Source of the DNA: Spirochaetes bacterium GWE1_32_154
GTDB lineage: Bacteria; Spirochaetota; GWE2-31-10
Length of the DNA stretch: 64,000 nucleotides
Assembly (NCBI GenBank): GCA_001829315.1
Contig: MIAY01000003.1
Coordinates: 99,800 to 163,799 of the forward strand
Reading direction: 5' to 3'
A model generated the notes under the pieces. That model saw only the letters and a list, made by a program, of their open reading frames with translations. It searched no databases and was not told the origin of the DNA. A program made the position numbers and the translations under genes. Below are positions 18,552-27,533 of the stretch, piece after piece. Numbering within the stretch: position 1 is the first letter of the stretch; the number at the start of each line of letters is the position of its first letter.

Positions 18552-21500
18552 TTACTTCTCAATAATAACAAATGAATTAGCAGGAATATTCATAGAATAT
18601 GTTCCGCCGGATACTGTTACTGTTGAACTGTTAAATGTTCCACCGGCTGTATTTGGTGTATACACTTTATACGTTCCATCAGTTAAACCTGTAACACTGT
18701 ACGTAAATGCAGTATCACGAATTGACATACCAACATATGCAGTTTTACCGTTATATTCTCTTTTAATAACCGCCTCACCACCATTCATCCTTAGATTTGT
18801 CTGTTGACCTTTTCGTAATACCTCACTTTCTTTTCTTAAACTATTAAGCATTTTTATATGTTTATACATATCAGGTTGTTGAGTTTCCACATAATTAATA
18901 CCTTCGTCACCCAGCATCCAACGTGCAACAACATCGTCTTTATTCGTTGTCGCGTATGCTTTGCTCCATGAATACATTGCTTCTGTTCCATAATAAACAA
19001 TCGGCACACCTCTAAACAGATATATGTAATTAAGATTATTCATATACTGAGTTTTAGTTAATATACCATTCGCTCTAAAAACATCGTGATTATCAACAAA
19101 TGTTCCAAGATAGGTCGGATCATATATCCCACTTTGATCTCCAAGCGGTCCATAAATTTTTTGAACATTCGGATCTTCAAAGCCTTTATCACCTTTGAAA
19201 ACCTGCCCTAACCATCCCGGAAAGTCAATACTTGAATTATGTAAATCAAGTAAATTAAAATGTTTTCCTTTAGAACCATATACAAGATCCATAGCATTAC
19301 CGGCACCGGCTCTATCACCGGTCCATGCTTCACCGATCATATAAAAATGTTCATTTCCTTTTGATACTGCATGTTCGTACATAGAATCGGTAAAATCTTC
19401 CCAATTTGCTTTGCTCATGTATGCAACAGTATCAATTCTAAAAGCATCAACACCGTGATCTATAAATTTCTTATAGACATTTTTTAAATGAGGCATTGCA
19501 TTATTTTCTGCCGGACCGTTTGCATTAAAATCAATTAAATCAATGAGCCATGTACCATTTGTACCTGCATAACTGAAAAATCCTGTTAACGGGTTTGACG
19601 GATCAACAAGCGGATCAATAGTTTTATCAAATGTTCTTGTTTGTCCATCCATAATAATTGTATTCCACTTATCAGCCCATTTCGATTTTGAATCTTTTAC
19701 TGAATCCCCCGGTTGACCATGATTTACAACGATATCAAGCATAAGCTTCATACCTTTTGCATGAAGAGCATTTACAAGTTTATCAAAATCAGCCCATCCG
19801 TCATTATCTTTTCCAAGTGAATGTAAATGCGGATCGATCTGATCAAAGTCATAACCCCAATAACCATGAAAAGCTGATGCTTCATAAGGATCTTTTGCAT
19901 TAAACCTTCGACCTTCCGGCTGTTTCACAACAGGTGTAATCCAGATTGCAGTAAAGCCCATTTCTTTAATATAATCAAGGTTTGCTATGATACCATCAAA
20001 ATCACCACCATGATAGTATGACAAAACACCTGATTTATCTTCACTATAATCATACATAGTAGCTTCGCCACCGGGTAGATATTCATCGCCCCATATATTA
20101 TTATTTGTTTTGTTTCCATCTGAAAATCTGTCAGTCATCATGAAATATACAGTTTCTTCTCTAAAATCACGATGCGGTATCTGATCGACTATTTTAACAA
20201 TAACAGAATCAGATGAACTCGCCCCTTCATTATCCGTAACTGTTAACACAACAGTAAATGTTCCAAGCGTACTATACATTTTTGCTGGTGTTACACCGGA
20301 TAAACCATTATCCCATGAATACGATGTGATAGTTCCATTAGGATCATACGATTTACTACCATTAAACGCAATTGTTGCACCTTTAATTGCCGTAATATCA
20401 ACACCGGCATGAGCAACAGGCGGTCTGTTACCATTTTCGGTTGTGAAGTTAAAAATTGCAGAATCAGCACTATTTCCCGCTTTATCATACGCAGTAGCTG
20501 ATAGAATATGTGCTCCGTTTGACACAAGCCCGCTATCCCATTGCAACGTATAAGGAGAGACCTTAACTTCTCCTACGACATTCTGATCTACAAGAAAAAC
20601 AACTTTATCAACAGCTACATTATCACTTGCCTCAGCCCGGATAGTTACTATATCAACAAGGTTACTTCCATTTGCAGGACTCAATAAGCTAACGACAGGT
20701 TTAATAGCATCTTCAGGATTATACGAAACGAATTTATTATCAATATACCAGTATTCACCTTCTGTTATAGATAAATCAGCAGTTTTACCGGCACCTGCAT
20801 TGGTAAAAATCAGATTTGTTTTAGTTGCCTTATCAAACGTAAAACCATACCAGCCATTTGATTCATCGGTCATTGCAATTCCATGCCATGCAATATTTGG
20901 ATATTTAGGAGGAACATTTGTTTCAACAACGCTCCAGTAATATATGTGTGAATAGTTTTTTACATGTAAAATTATTGTACCGGAAATAAGTTGAGGTTCC
21001 CGGGTTACTGAAATTGAATACGTTTTTATTGTTTTTAAATCTTCAGCGGTTACTTTGATTATAATTTCGTTTACTCCAACCTGTAAACTAACTGACTTAT
21101 CAGATGAAACTACACCATTTATTTCAACAGTTGCTGCATTATCTTCTTTTACAGCAGACACAGTTGTCGTTGAAACATCATAACCAACTGTTGAAGTATA
21201 AGTAAATGTTTGTGAATTAAAAACCGGTGTTAATGATGCACCTGATAAAGTTATATTCGATAGATTTGCATTATTGCTATATTCAACAATCTGATCTTGT
21301 CGAGTAATAACAATAGTATATGTCTTTTCTACTTTTGATTCAGGATTTACTAATGTTATAAGCACATCGTTTACTCCAACTTTCAATAACACTTTTCGTG
21401 GTGATGCACCGTCATTTATCGTAACTGTTTCAGTTGTATTTTTTGAAATTGCAGTTACTGTTGATGAAATTGTTTCATAAGACACTTTTGCTGTATACTT

Positions 21501-22676
21501 TAATGTTCCGGCATTAAAAACAGGACTTAATGTTCCACCTGATATTTCTAATGACGCTAAAACACAATCAACAGGAGCAGGAAGTTTTGTAATTGCAATT
21601 GTATATATTTTCTCTACGCCGGATTCTGCTATTACTTTTATCGTAACTGAAATTGTATCAGTGGTACCTATTGTTGCAGGTGATAATAAATCATTTATTT
21701 TTACAGAACTGTTAGTATCTTCCGGTTCTGCTGTAATAATAATATTTTTTACGTTGTATGCAAGTGCTACTGTATAATGTAAAGTGTTTTTATCAAAAGC
21801 CGAATCCAAAGTACCTGTACTCAATGTCAGCGTTTTCAAAAAGTTATTACTTGATGGAATTTTATTCTGCCTTGTAACTTCAATGGTATATATTGCAGAT
21901 GACGTTACATTTTTTACAAGTACAGTTATAGTTGTAATACCAACAGTAAGAGGTATATCATTTGAAAATGAACCACTTGCAAGGTTAATTGAATTTACCA
22001 GAATTGTTGAATCCGATTTTTCTGAAAATGGTTGTATTTTAATTGACTCAACAGCATTTAAAACATTCACATTGTAATTATAAATTTCTTTGTTAAACGT
22101 CTTATCAAGTGTAGCCGTTGAAAGTTTAATGTTAGACAAGTAAACGTCATCAACCGGGGTATCGGTTGTCGTATCGGTCGGATTATCAACCGGGGTATCG
22201 GTTGTCGTGTCGGTCGGGTTGTCAACCGGGGTATCGGTTGTCGTGTCGGTCGGATTATCAACCGGGGTATCGGTTGTCGTGTCGGTCGGGTTGTCAACCG
22301 GGGTATCGGTTGTCGAAACTGTAAATATTTTTTCACCGATATATGATGGTAAATAACCGGTTTTGTATGATCGAGCTCTCACCATGACTTCAGTAGCTGT
22401 CAGTTCATCAGGCAGAGTAAATTGACCACTATATAAACTACCATTATTTACTGACGGTTCAGATTCATCAATTGTATAATAGACCTCTGCATCAGCTTTA
22501 TCTGTTGCTATAGTAATAAAATCATTTTTACTGATTACGTCTCCTGCATCACTACTTATCACAGGAGTTGATAATGTACCTTTTTTAATATTATTTGTGG
22601 CTTCATCCGTCGGTGTTTGTGTACAGCCAATTACCAATAGAGTTAATACAAATGAAAAAATCAATTTTTTTAACAT
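18552..22676 (-). CDS. Multidomain GH13 alpha-amylase lipoprotein
   Basis: A 1374-aa protein starting MLKKLIFSFVLTLLVIGC (lipobox, Cys18); AGGTG precedes the ATG at 22676. In order: a chitobiase-C-like module (about 35-115), a 12-residue TDTPVDNPTDTT linker repeat (about 120-178), four cadherin-like beta-sandwich repeats (about 180-560, each ending with an IxVTR strand), a CBM26-like starch module (about 565-650, YYWSVVE), an Ig-like and a PKD module (about 655-835), and a GH13 barrel. Catalytic regions are DIVVNH, DAFRIDTVAYM (Asp near 1082), GEAWTGD (Glu near 1116) and FVDNHD (Asp near 1198). It should degrade starch or glycogen at the cell surface. A terminator follows. Confidence 0.93.
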   Translation of the reverse strand: MLKKLIFSFVLTLLVIGCTQTPTDEATNNIKKGTLSTPVISSDAGDVISKNDFITIATDKADAEVYYTIDESEPSVNNGSLYSGQFTLPDELTATEVMVRARSYKTGYLPSYIGEKIFTVSTTDTPVDNPTDTTTDTPVDNPTDTTTDTPVDNPTDTTTDTPVDNPTDTTTDTPVDDVYLSNIKLSTATLDKTFNKEIYNYNVNVLNAVESIKIQPFSEKSDSTILVNSINLASGSFSNDIPLTVGITTITVLVKNVTSSAIYTIEVTRQNKIPSSNNFLKTLTLSTGTLDSAFDKNTLHYTVALAYNVKNIIITAEPEDTNSSVKINDLLSPATIGTTDTISVTIKVIAESGVEKIYTIAITKLPAPVDCVLASLEISGGTLSPVFNAGTLKYTAKVSYETISSTVTAISKNTTETVTINDGASPRKVLLKVGVNDVLITLVNPESKVEKTYTIVITRQDQIVEYSNNANLSNITLSGASLTPVFNSQTFTYTSTVGYDVSTTTVSAVKEDNAATVEINGVVSSDKSVSLQVGVNEIIIKVTAEDLKTIKTYSISVTREPQLISGTIILHVKNYSHIYYWSVVETNVPPKYPNIAWHGIAMTDESNGWYGFTFDKATKTNLIFTNAGAGKTADLSITEGEYWYIDNKFVSYNPEDAIKPVVSLLSPANGSNLVDIVTIRAEASDNVAVDKVVFLVDQNVVGEVKVSPYTLQWDSGLVSNGAHILSATAYDKAGNSADSAIFNFTTENGNRPPVAHAGVDITAIKGATIAFNGSKSYDPNGTITSYSWDNGLSGVTPAKMYSTLGTFTVVLTVTDNEGASSSDSVIVKIVDQIPHRDFREETVYFMMTDRFSDGNKTNNNIWGDEYLPGGEATMYDYSEDKSGVLSYYHGGDFDGIIANLDYIKEMGFTAIWITPVVKQPEGRRFNAKDPYEASAFHGYWGYDFDQIDPHLHSLGKDNDGWADFDKLVNALHAKGMKLMLDIVVNHGQPGDSVKDSKSKWADKWNTIIMDGQTRTFDKTIDPLVDPSNPLTGFFSYAGTNGTWLIDLIDFNANGPAENNAMPHLKNVYKKFIDHGVDAFRIDTVAYMSKANWEDFTDSMYEHAVSKGNEHFYMIGEAWTGDRAGAGNAMDLVYGSKGKHFNLLDLHNSSIDFPGWLGQVFKGDKGFEDPNVQKIYGPLGDQSGIYDPTYLGTFVDNHDVFRANGILTKTQYMNNLNYIYLFRGVPIVYYGTEAMYSWSKAYATTNKDDVVARWMLGDEGINYVETQQPDMYKHIKMLNSLRKESEVLRKGQQTNLRMNGGEAVIKREYNGKTAYVGMSIRDTAFTYSVTGLTDGTYKVYTPNTAGGTFNSSTVTVSGGTYSMNIPANSFVIIEK
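22152..22313 (-). repeat. 36-bp in-frame tandem repeat in the amylase linker
   Basis: About 4.4 copies of a 36-bp unit encode the 12-residue TDTPVDNPTDTT linker. Copies differ by a few third-position changes (GTGTCGG/GTATCGG, GGGTTG/GGATTA) that alternate, which suggests duplication of a two-unit block. It is a flexible spacer between the anchor and the beta-sandwich stalk. Confidence 0.95.
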
Positions 22677-22787
22677 ATTCACCTCGTTACTATTATTTCT
22701 TAGTAACAAGCATATTTTATGCCGTAAAAAGAAATTGTAATAACCCTCTACAAATGATATAGAGGATTATTTGATGAATTGTTTTTA

Positions 22788-24782
22788 TTATTTAGATTTT
22801 AAATCTGATTTTGAAAATCGATATGAAACTCCCAGTGTTACAGAACCGTTTGGCATCGGATAATCTTCTATCAGAAAATAGTAAAGATTAAGCATATTTT
22901 TAAAACTAAGAAAAAATGTAAAATCATGGACAGTCTGATTAACATCCAAATCAAGTATAAAAACCGGATTTAAAAAACCTGCATTGGTACTATTTGTAAA
23001 GCGTTCACTTTGATAATTTCCAGATAAAGTTACATGCCCGGACTGCCAGTCACCGGTTACAGAAAAACCAAATGTATGAACCGGTTTATAAGGCATTCGT
23101 TTATCCGACAAAACGGTTAATCCATCACTTACTATAAATGACAAAAGAAATTCATACTGTGCGGTACAATAAAAGTACTTTGAAAAAAGCGTTTTCAATG
23201 TATGTCCGCTTCCAATAAATAAAGCAGCACCGGTATTATTTGGAATCCATTGACCATTATTATTCTGCCATTGAATAACATTTTGAATGTAATTACTATA
23301 TAAGGAAGATTCTGCACTGAACAATCGATTATTAACAAACTCTACAATGAAGTCGCCACCAAAACCATCCTCAAAATCAAGCAAAGGATTTCCTTTTGCA
23401 TAATTACTTGAAGGCCAGTAAAGATCATTAATTGACGGAACACGAAAAACTCTGAAAAAATTTGCTTTAAGGCGTACAAAATCATTGATGATAAAAACGC
23501 TACTGATTTTTGGAATCGGAACAGGATACTTTGGGTTATAAATAAGTTTTAGAAATGGAGTAATCAACACTTTCTTATTAATATTGAAATCAGCAGAAAT
23601 TGAACCGCCACCATTAATAACATACAAGGTACCAACCATATTTGAATTTATGAAATCAACCGTAATATCACTGCCGGTATTGAGAGTAACCCAATCGGTA
23701 ATGATAAACCCCCAGCGATTAACAGCAAAAACACTATCAATCTGATGTTTGCTATAACCGAAACTATCCGTCCATTCGATAGTTGAATGATTATAATTTG
23801 TTATGAACTCAGTGAAAACTTTATCGCTTCCAACAAAATCTGCTTTGAGTGAAAACTGACCATTTCCTTTATAGTCAAACTGTTTACCCGGATTATCACT
23901 ATTAACCGCACCCGATATATTTCTATCAGCATAATAAAACGAACCTGAAAGTGAAGCTGTAATGTAATACGGGAGATTAAAAACAAATCCGTTAGAAACA
24001 TTAAAATCCCATATCTCATTATTAATAAGACGTCTTTTAATGGTATAATCATCACGATAGATATAGTGGTTCCCGGCACGATTAAGAGAAAATGAAGCGT
24101 CATACGAAACACTGCCACTGCTTAAAGAAAAACCGGTATTCAAACGCTGTGTATCAAAAAAATCAAACCATTTTGAAAAACTTTTTTCCCCCACAACAGT
24201 TGCCCGCCCGGGATAATAAAAATCGGGATAGTAAAAACTGTTTGAAGAAGAGCCGTAGAATGTAAACCCTTTTTTGCGGCCTGACCGGGTAACTATATTA
24301 ATAAGCCCCCCCATAGCTCCGCTATACGCATATTTAGTATCACTTCCACCTTTAACAACTTCAATTTTTTCTATAGAATTAACATCAAGAGTTGAAATAT
24401 CAAAATCACCCGACTGTGGAGAATTAACCGGTACGCCATCAACCAATATTAAAACTCTCGCACCGGAAAGCCCCCGAATATTCACACTGCTTTTATTTCC
24501 CGTTGCACCGTTAGAATTAAAAGAAAGATTAAATCCGCGAGTTAATATATCAGACACACTTGCCGGATTTAATGCATCAATTTCTGAACGCTCCATAACC
24601 TGAGTATCCTGTCCTGATTGTAACACACCATAAATTACCAGAGGAGTTGCATCTTCTTCTAATAGAAGATATTCATAATTAAAACTATCCGATGAAACAT
24701 CACCGGTCAAGTCATTGTCAGCGATAACACCGGAGATTGAAACAAACAGAAATAATAAAATATATGAGATTTTTTTTTTCAT
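22788..24782 (-). CDS. btuB: TonB-dependent receptor, probably BtuB-type cobalamin receptor
   Basis: A 664-aa protein with a signal peptide (about 1-21), a TonB-box-like TPLVIYGVLQSG (about 45-56), a plug domain (SEIDALNPASVSDILTR, VNIRGLSGARVLILVDGVPV, IEVVKGGSDTKYAYSGAMGG) and a C-terminal outer-membrane barrel ending in LGVSYRFS plus a short tail. The plug motifs resemble BtuB. An upstream cobalamin riboswitch controls the leading gene of the unit, which makes vitamin B12 or a related corrinoid the likely substrate. The start is ATG at 24782 after GAGGGGA; the longer ORF to 24836 runs into the palindromic element. Confidence 0.85.
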   Translation of the reverse strand: MKKKISYILLFLFVSISGVIADNDLTGDVSSDSFNYEYLLLEEDATPLVIYGVLQSGQDTQVMERSEIDALNPASVSDILTRGFNLSFNSNGATGNKSSVNIRGLSGARVLILVDGVPVNSPQSGDFDISTLDVNSIEKIEVVKGGSDTKYAYSGAMGGLINIVTRSGRKKGFTFYGSSSNSFYYPDFYYPGRATVVGEKSFSKWFDFFDTQRLNTGFSLSSGSVSYDASFSLNRAGNHYIYRDDYTIKRRLINNEIWDFNVSNGFVFNLPYYITASLSGSFYYADRNISGAVNSDNPGKQFDYKGNGQFSLKADFVGSDKVFTEFITNYNHSTIEWTDSFGYSKHQIDSVFAVNRWGFIITDWVTLNTGSDITVDFINSNMVGTLYVINGGGSISADFNINKKVLITPFLKLIYNPKYPVPIPKISSVFIINDFVRLKANFFRVFRVPSINDLYWPSSNYAKGNPLLDFEDGFGGDFIVEFVNNRLFSAESSLYSNYIQNVIQWQNNNGQWIPNNTGAALFIGSGHTLKTLFSKYFYCTAQYEFLLSFIVSDGLTVLSDKRMPYKPVHTFGFSVTGDWQSGHVTLSGNYQSERFTNSTNAGFLNPVFILDLDVNQTVHDFTFFLSFKNMLNLYYFLIEDYPMPNGSVTLGVSYRFSKSDLKSK

Positions 24783-24799
24783 TTCCCCTCCTCGTATAA

Positions 24800-25020
24800 T
24801 TTCCACCACAGAGGCACCCGCTTTGCTGGAGGGCACTGAGTTTTTTTTATTTTCATACTAACACTTACATCACCTTCCGCAAAAGAGTTTTAGCCACGGA
24901 TTCACAGGGATAAACACGGATAGAATTGGAATCAATTTCTTGATTATCTTATCCGGGTGCATCCTATGTATCCGTGACTAAATATCCTCTCAGTGCTCTC
25001 TGTATCTCTGTGGTGGAAAA
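24800..25020. repeat. Long palindromic repeat element (nested inverted arms)
   Basis: Outer arms TTCCACCACAGAG (24801-24813) and CTCTGTGGTGGAA (25006-25018) enclose second arms GAGGGCACTGAG (24829) / CTCAGTGCTCTC (24989), and then inner arms with CCACGGAT (24894) / ATCCGTG (24970). The sequence style (CACAGAGGCAC..., AGCCACGGATTCACA...) resembles a widespread, poorly explained palindromic element found in many unrelated bacterial genomes; that comparison is from memory. It lies in the 5' leader of the TonB receptor gene. Confidence 0.75.
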
Positions 25021-25059
25021 TTCTTAAAACGTCCCACCCCAAAGAATAACATAGTCTAT

Positions 25060-25545
25060 CTACTGTTTTTCATAGGCTCCGAAAAAACCATAATATCCAT
25101 TTGCAATTGTGTATTCGCTTTCTGCTTGAGATTGAGTTGAAAGACCATTATATTCTGCCCCCTCTTTATAAGGAGCTGCCTCATTCACTGTTTTTAAAGC
25201 ATAATCTTTCCATCGAACAACATAATATGTTCCATTTTTCGGGGCATAGATTTCAGTGGATTCAAAAATCTTCATAACATACGCACCGGCAGTTGCGCTT
25301 TCTTTTAAAACTTTGATAATATCACCTTTGTAAGTGATTGTTTTTTCTGAATCTGCATAACTGATAAAAGTACTTCCCGTAATCTCAAATCCGTCACCAA
25401 ATGAAGATTTCCAATAACCGGTTAAAACGGTGTCGGTTGGCTTTGTTTCAGGAACTGTGTCAACTGTAGCGACATCACACGAAATGATGAAAAATAATGA
25501 AATAAGTAATGCGGATAAGACAAAAAACCTTTTGAAAATAGACAT
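25060..25545 (-). CDS. Small lipoprotein under cobalamin riboswitch control
   Basis: A 161-aa protein with a lipoprotein signal ending FFIISC (Cys23), then a Thr/Pro-rich linker (TVDTVPETKPTDTV) and a small beta-rich domain of about 115 residues (GYWKSSFGDGFEITG, YYVVRWKDYAL). It has no known family to my eye. It is the first gene after a B12 riboswitch and precedes the BtuB-type receptor. A role as a surface or periplasmic corrinoid-binding partner is therefore a reasonable inference, by analogy with accessory B12 lipoproteins of Bacteroides. Its RBS (AAGGAG) lies in a hairpin. Confidence 0.75.
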   Translation of the reverse strand: MSIFKRFFVLSALLISLFFIISCDVATVDTVPETKPTDTVLTGYWKSSFGDGFEITGSTFISYADSEKTITYKGDIIKVLKESATAGAYVMKIFESTEIYAPKNGTYYVVRWKDYALKTVNEAAPYKEGAEYNGLSTQSQAESEYTIANGYYGFFGAYEKQ

Positions 25546-25547
25546 AG

Positions 25548-25578
25548 AGATCTCCTTTTTCTTCTGAGAAAAAGAGAA
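25548..25578 (-). promoter_or_regulatory. SD-sequestering hairpin (riboswitch expression platform)
   Basis: On the minus strand TCTCTTTTTCTC pairs with GAAAAAGGAGA, burying the AAGGAG ribosome site of the lipoprotein gene. Its position directly between riboswitch and start codon suggests translational control. Confidence 0.5.
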
Positions 25579-25654
25579 CTAAAAAAAAGCATCGATTAGA
25601 AAAAATGAATTGAATAATCATGCTATTTTTAGACTCATTCCACGAAGTCATAAA

Positions 25655-25812
25655 ATAATTGTTTTACATACCAAAGTTTCCAGACTTACGGATAATAACC
25701 TTTTGTGCTTAACCTTCCCGGTATTAAACCAGTGGTGTTATAAGCTCCAATCGTCTCCGATTACTGTTGCGGGTCAGTGGAGGAATCTCACCTCACTTCC
25801 ATTGAAATATGC
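25655..25812 (-). ncRNA. Cobalamin (adenosylcobalamin) riboswitch
   Basis: The minus strand carries the class signatures in order: GGAAGTGAGGTGAGATTCC, GACCCGCAACAGTAA, CACCACTGG...TACCGGGAAGG, and a B12-box-like AGTCTGGAAACTTTGG. These match the conserved P3-P6 core (CCCGCNACTGT), the CACTG/GGGAAGG arm and the B12 box. It lies 110 bp before the lipoprotein/BtuB-type receptor genes. Binding of cobalamin is expected to switch them off. Confidence 0.9.
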
Positions 25813-25847
25813 TTAAAGTTTTATAAAGGATTTTGATAAGAAAGTAA

Positions 25848-26030
25848 AGAGCTTCTTGCAAAAATACTCTTTTAAACTCGAATTTTTGCAAGAGGCTACC
25901 CAGGTTGCATGCCCGAGCAGTAACGTACTCGTTACGACCAGGGTCTAATGCGATTTTATCGCATATGGCGGAAGCATAAAAAAAGTACCCTTTTTTTCAT
26001 CGAGTACTCTTGATTTTTGCAAGAGCCTCT
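25848..26030 (+). repeat. Modular inverted repeat, copy 1 (full)
   Basis: Begins AGAGCTTCTTGCAAAAATAC and ends TTTTTGCAAGAGCCTCT, so the ends are inverted. The first 50 bp form a hairpin (GCAAAAAT.../ATTTTTGC). The core contains GCATGCCCGAGCAGTA, small palindromes (TAACGTACTCGTTA, GCGATTTTATCGC) and TATGGCGGAAGCA. The same modules recur at 36428 and 49147, and truncated forms elsewhere in the window. Confidence 0.92.
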
Positions 26031-26039
26031 AAAGATAAT

Positions 26040-26459
26040 TTATTTTGTGATTGTTAAATATTTCATTAACTGAGGATTTTTCATTATGTAATCATTCATT
26101 TCTTTCTGGTTATTTTCATAATAACTCATATATTCTTCATAACCAAACTTTATGTTTTTAAAAAATTCAACTCGTTTTTGTTCAAAAAGAGCTTCCGGAT
26201 TCCCCGCTGTTTCAGGCGTTATTGTCTTTTCAAGTGATTCTATATATTTTCTATGCAAAACAGTTATAGCAAAAAAGACCTCAGGGGTTAATTTGGGTGC
26301 ATTTTTTACAATATCCTGGAGGTTTACAAAATTTATTTCATCACCGGCAACAATTTCAGGTTCAACATGTAACGGTTGTTCCTTTATGGTATTGTTTTTT
26401 TCCTTAAAACATGAGACTAATAATATTAACAAAAACAATGTAACCACAGACCTATTCAT
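26040..26459 (-). CDS. Lipoprotein of unknown function
   Basis: A 139-aa protein starting MNRSVVTLFLLILLVSC (lipobox, Cys17). The mature part is mostly helical and charged, with FAITVLHRKYIESLEKT and many Tyr/Glu/Asn. No family recognised. The ATG at 26459 has GGAGG five bases upstream; the longer ORF to 26510 has no RBS. It follows another lipoprotein gene on the same strand. Confidence 0.65.
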   Translation of the reverse strand: MNRSVVTLFLLILLVSCFKEKNNTIKEQPLHVEPEIVAGDEINFVNLQDIVKNAPKLTPEVFFAITVLHRKYIESLEKTITPETAGNPEALFEQKRVEFFKNIKFGYEEYMSYYENNQKEMNDYIMKNPQLMKYLTITK

Positions 26460-26549
26460 TGAATCCTCCGGAATATACTTATAATTAACAGAAAACGTTT
26501 TTATTATCAAGAAGTAGTTGCAATTTTTTCTTTGAACAAGTCTTGAATA

Positions 26550-27473
26550 TTATCTTGATCGCAATAATAACTGAATTATCGACATTGAAACGGTATCTTT
26601 TTCGTAATTAGCCATAGCTTCAATATCAAAATAGATTTCATTCCCGGAAATAGCACGAATCACAACATCCGGCTTAATATCAAAAGACAGAATATTCGGG
26701 TTCCAATGCTGTCTGTCAAAACTCAATGAAAAACTCTGCCCCTTGATATAGACAAAAAGATCCTGTTTCGCACTGAGAGTAATGGTTTTATCTTCACTTG
26801 TGGTACTTGAAATAAGATTTCCATTTACATTCATTGTACCGGTAATTATTGTATTCTTTGGTATAAATAAAATATTTTTTGTTAAATCTGCGTTGACTTT
26901 TTCAGAAATTATATGAGAAAAAACCATATCCGGTGCAAGCTTAATAACAGGACGTTTGATTTTTTTCTTTATATAAATAGGTTTTCGCCCCTGCATTAAT
27001 CCCATTGAATATTCTATAACTAACTCTTTCCCGATTAACGAAGTTGTAAAGTGATAATCGTTTCGTACCCCTTCATCTTCAGTATTCGGGTCTGTTTTAT
27101 TTGATAACCATGTAACATTGTCAAGAGAATAATACGTATCTCTACCTTCAAAAGTAACATAAAGATCTTTCATGATTTGAAATTTATTATTTTCCAATGT
27201 AGAAATTATATATTTTTCATTAAACTCAGCTTTTTTACTGATAAACTTGATTGTACTGCCTTCTCGAAATGAAATAATACCATCGAATTTATTCGTAAGA
27301 TTTTTAAAAAACCTTAACTGACCTTCATCATTCGTTTTCATTGTATTTAATGTATCCAGATTGTCTTTTATCATTGATAAAAGAGATGTTTCTACAGCAT
27401 TCTCAGGTGGAGAACCGCATGAAGTTGCCATAAGTGCTATAATTATTAAAAAAATAATAGATAATTTATTCAT
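26550..27473 (-). CDS. Lipoprotein of unknown function
   Basis: A 307-aa protein starting MNKLSIIFLIIIALMATSC (lipobox, Cys19). The rest is predicted beta-rich with paired strands around short turns (YVTFEGRDTYYSLDNVTW, VFVYIKGQSFSLSFDRQHW-like segments, quoted approximately), suggesting repeated sandwich modules of about 90 residues. No family recognised. GGGGG precedes the ATG at 27473. It lies 60 bp after recD and before the smaller lipoprotein gene. Confidence 0.65.
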   Translation of the reverse strand: MNKLSIIFLIIIALMATSCGSPPENAVETSLLSMIKDNLDTLNTMKTNDEGQLRFFKNLTNKFDGIISFREGSTIKFISKKAEFNEKYIISTLENNKFQIMKDLYVTFEGRDTYYSLDNVTWLSNKTDPNTEDEGVRNDYHFTTSLIGKELVIEYSMGLMQGRKPIYIKKKIKRPVIKLAPDMVFSHIISEKVNADLTKNILFIPKNTIITGTMNVNGNLISSTTSEDKTITLSAKQDLFVYIKGQSFSLSFDRQHWNPNILSFDIKPDVVIRAISGNEIYFDIEAMANYEKDTVSMSIIQLLLRSR

Positions 27474-27533
27474 AGTTACCCCCGGTATATTTACAATATC
27501 TAATATACTATGTTTTGAATTGAAAAGCAAATT

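Noticed and set aside
18418..18807. Plus-strand ORF of 129 codons
   Set aside because: It spans the amylase terminator and the antisense of the amylase C-terminus; it is a shadow.
22152..22313. Possible CRISPR-like array
   Set aside because: Tandem 36-bp units have no unique spacers and lie in frame inside a secreted protein.
22067..22336. Minus-strand ORF with RQPIPRLTTRP-type repeats
   Set aside because: It is the alternative frame of the 36-bp amylase linker repeat.
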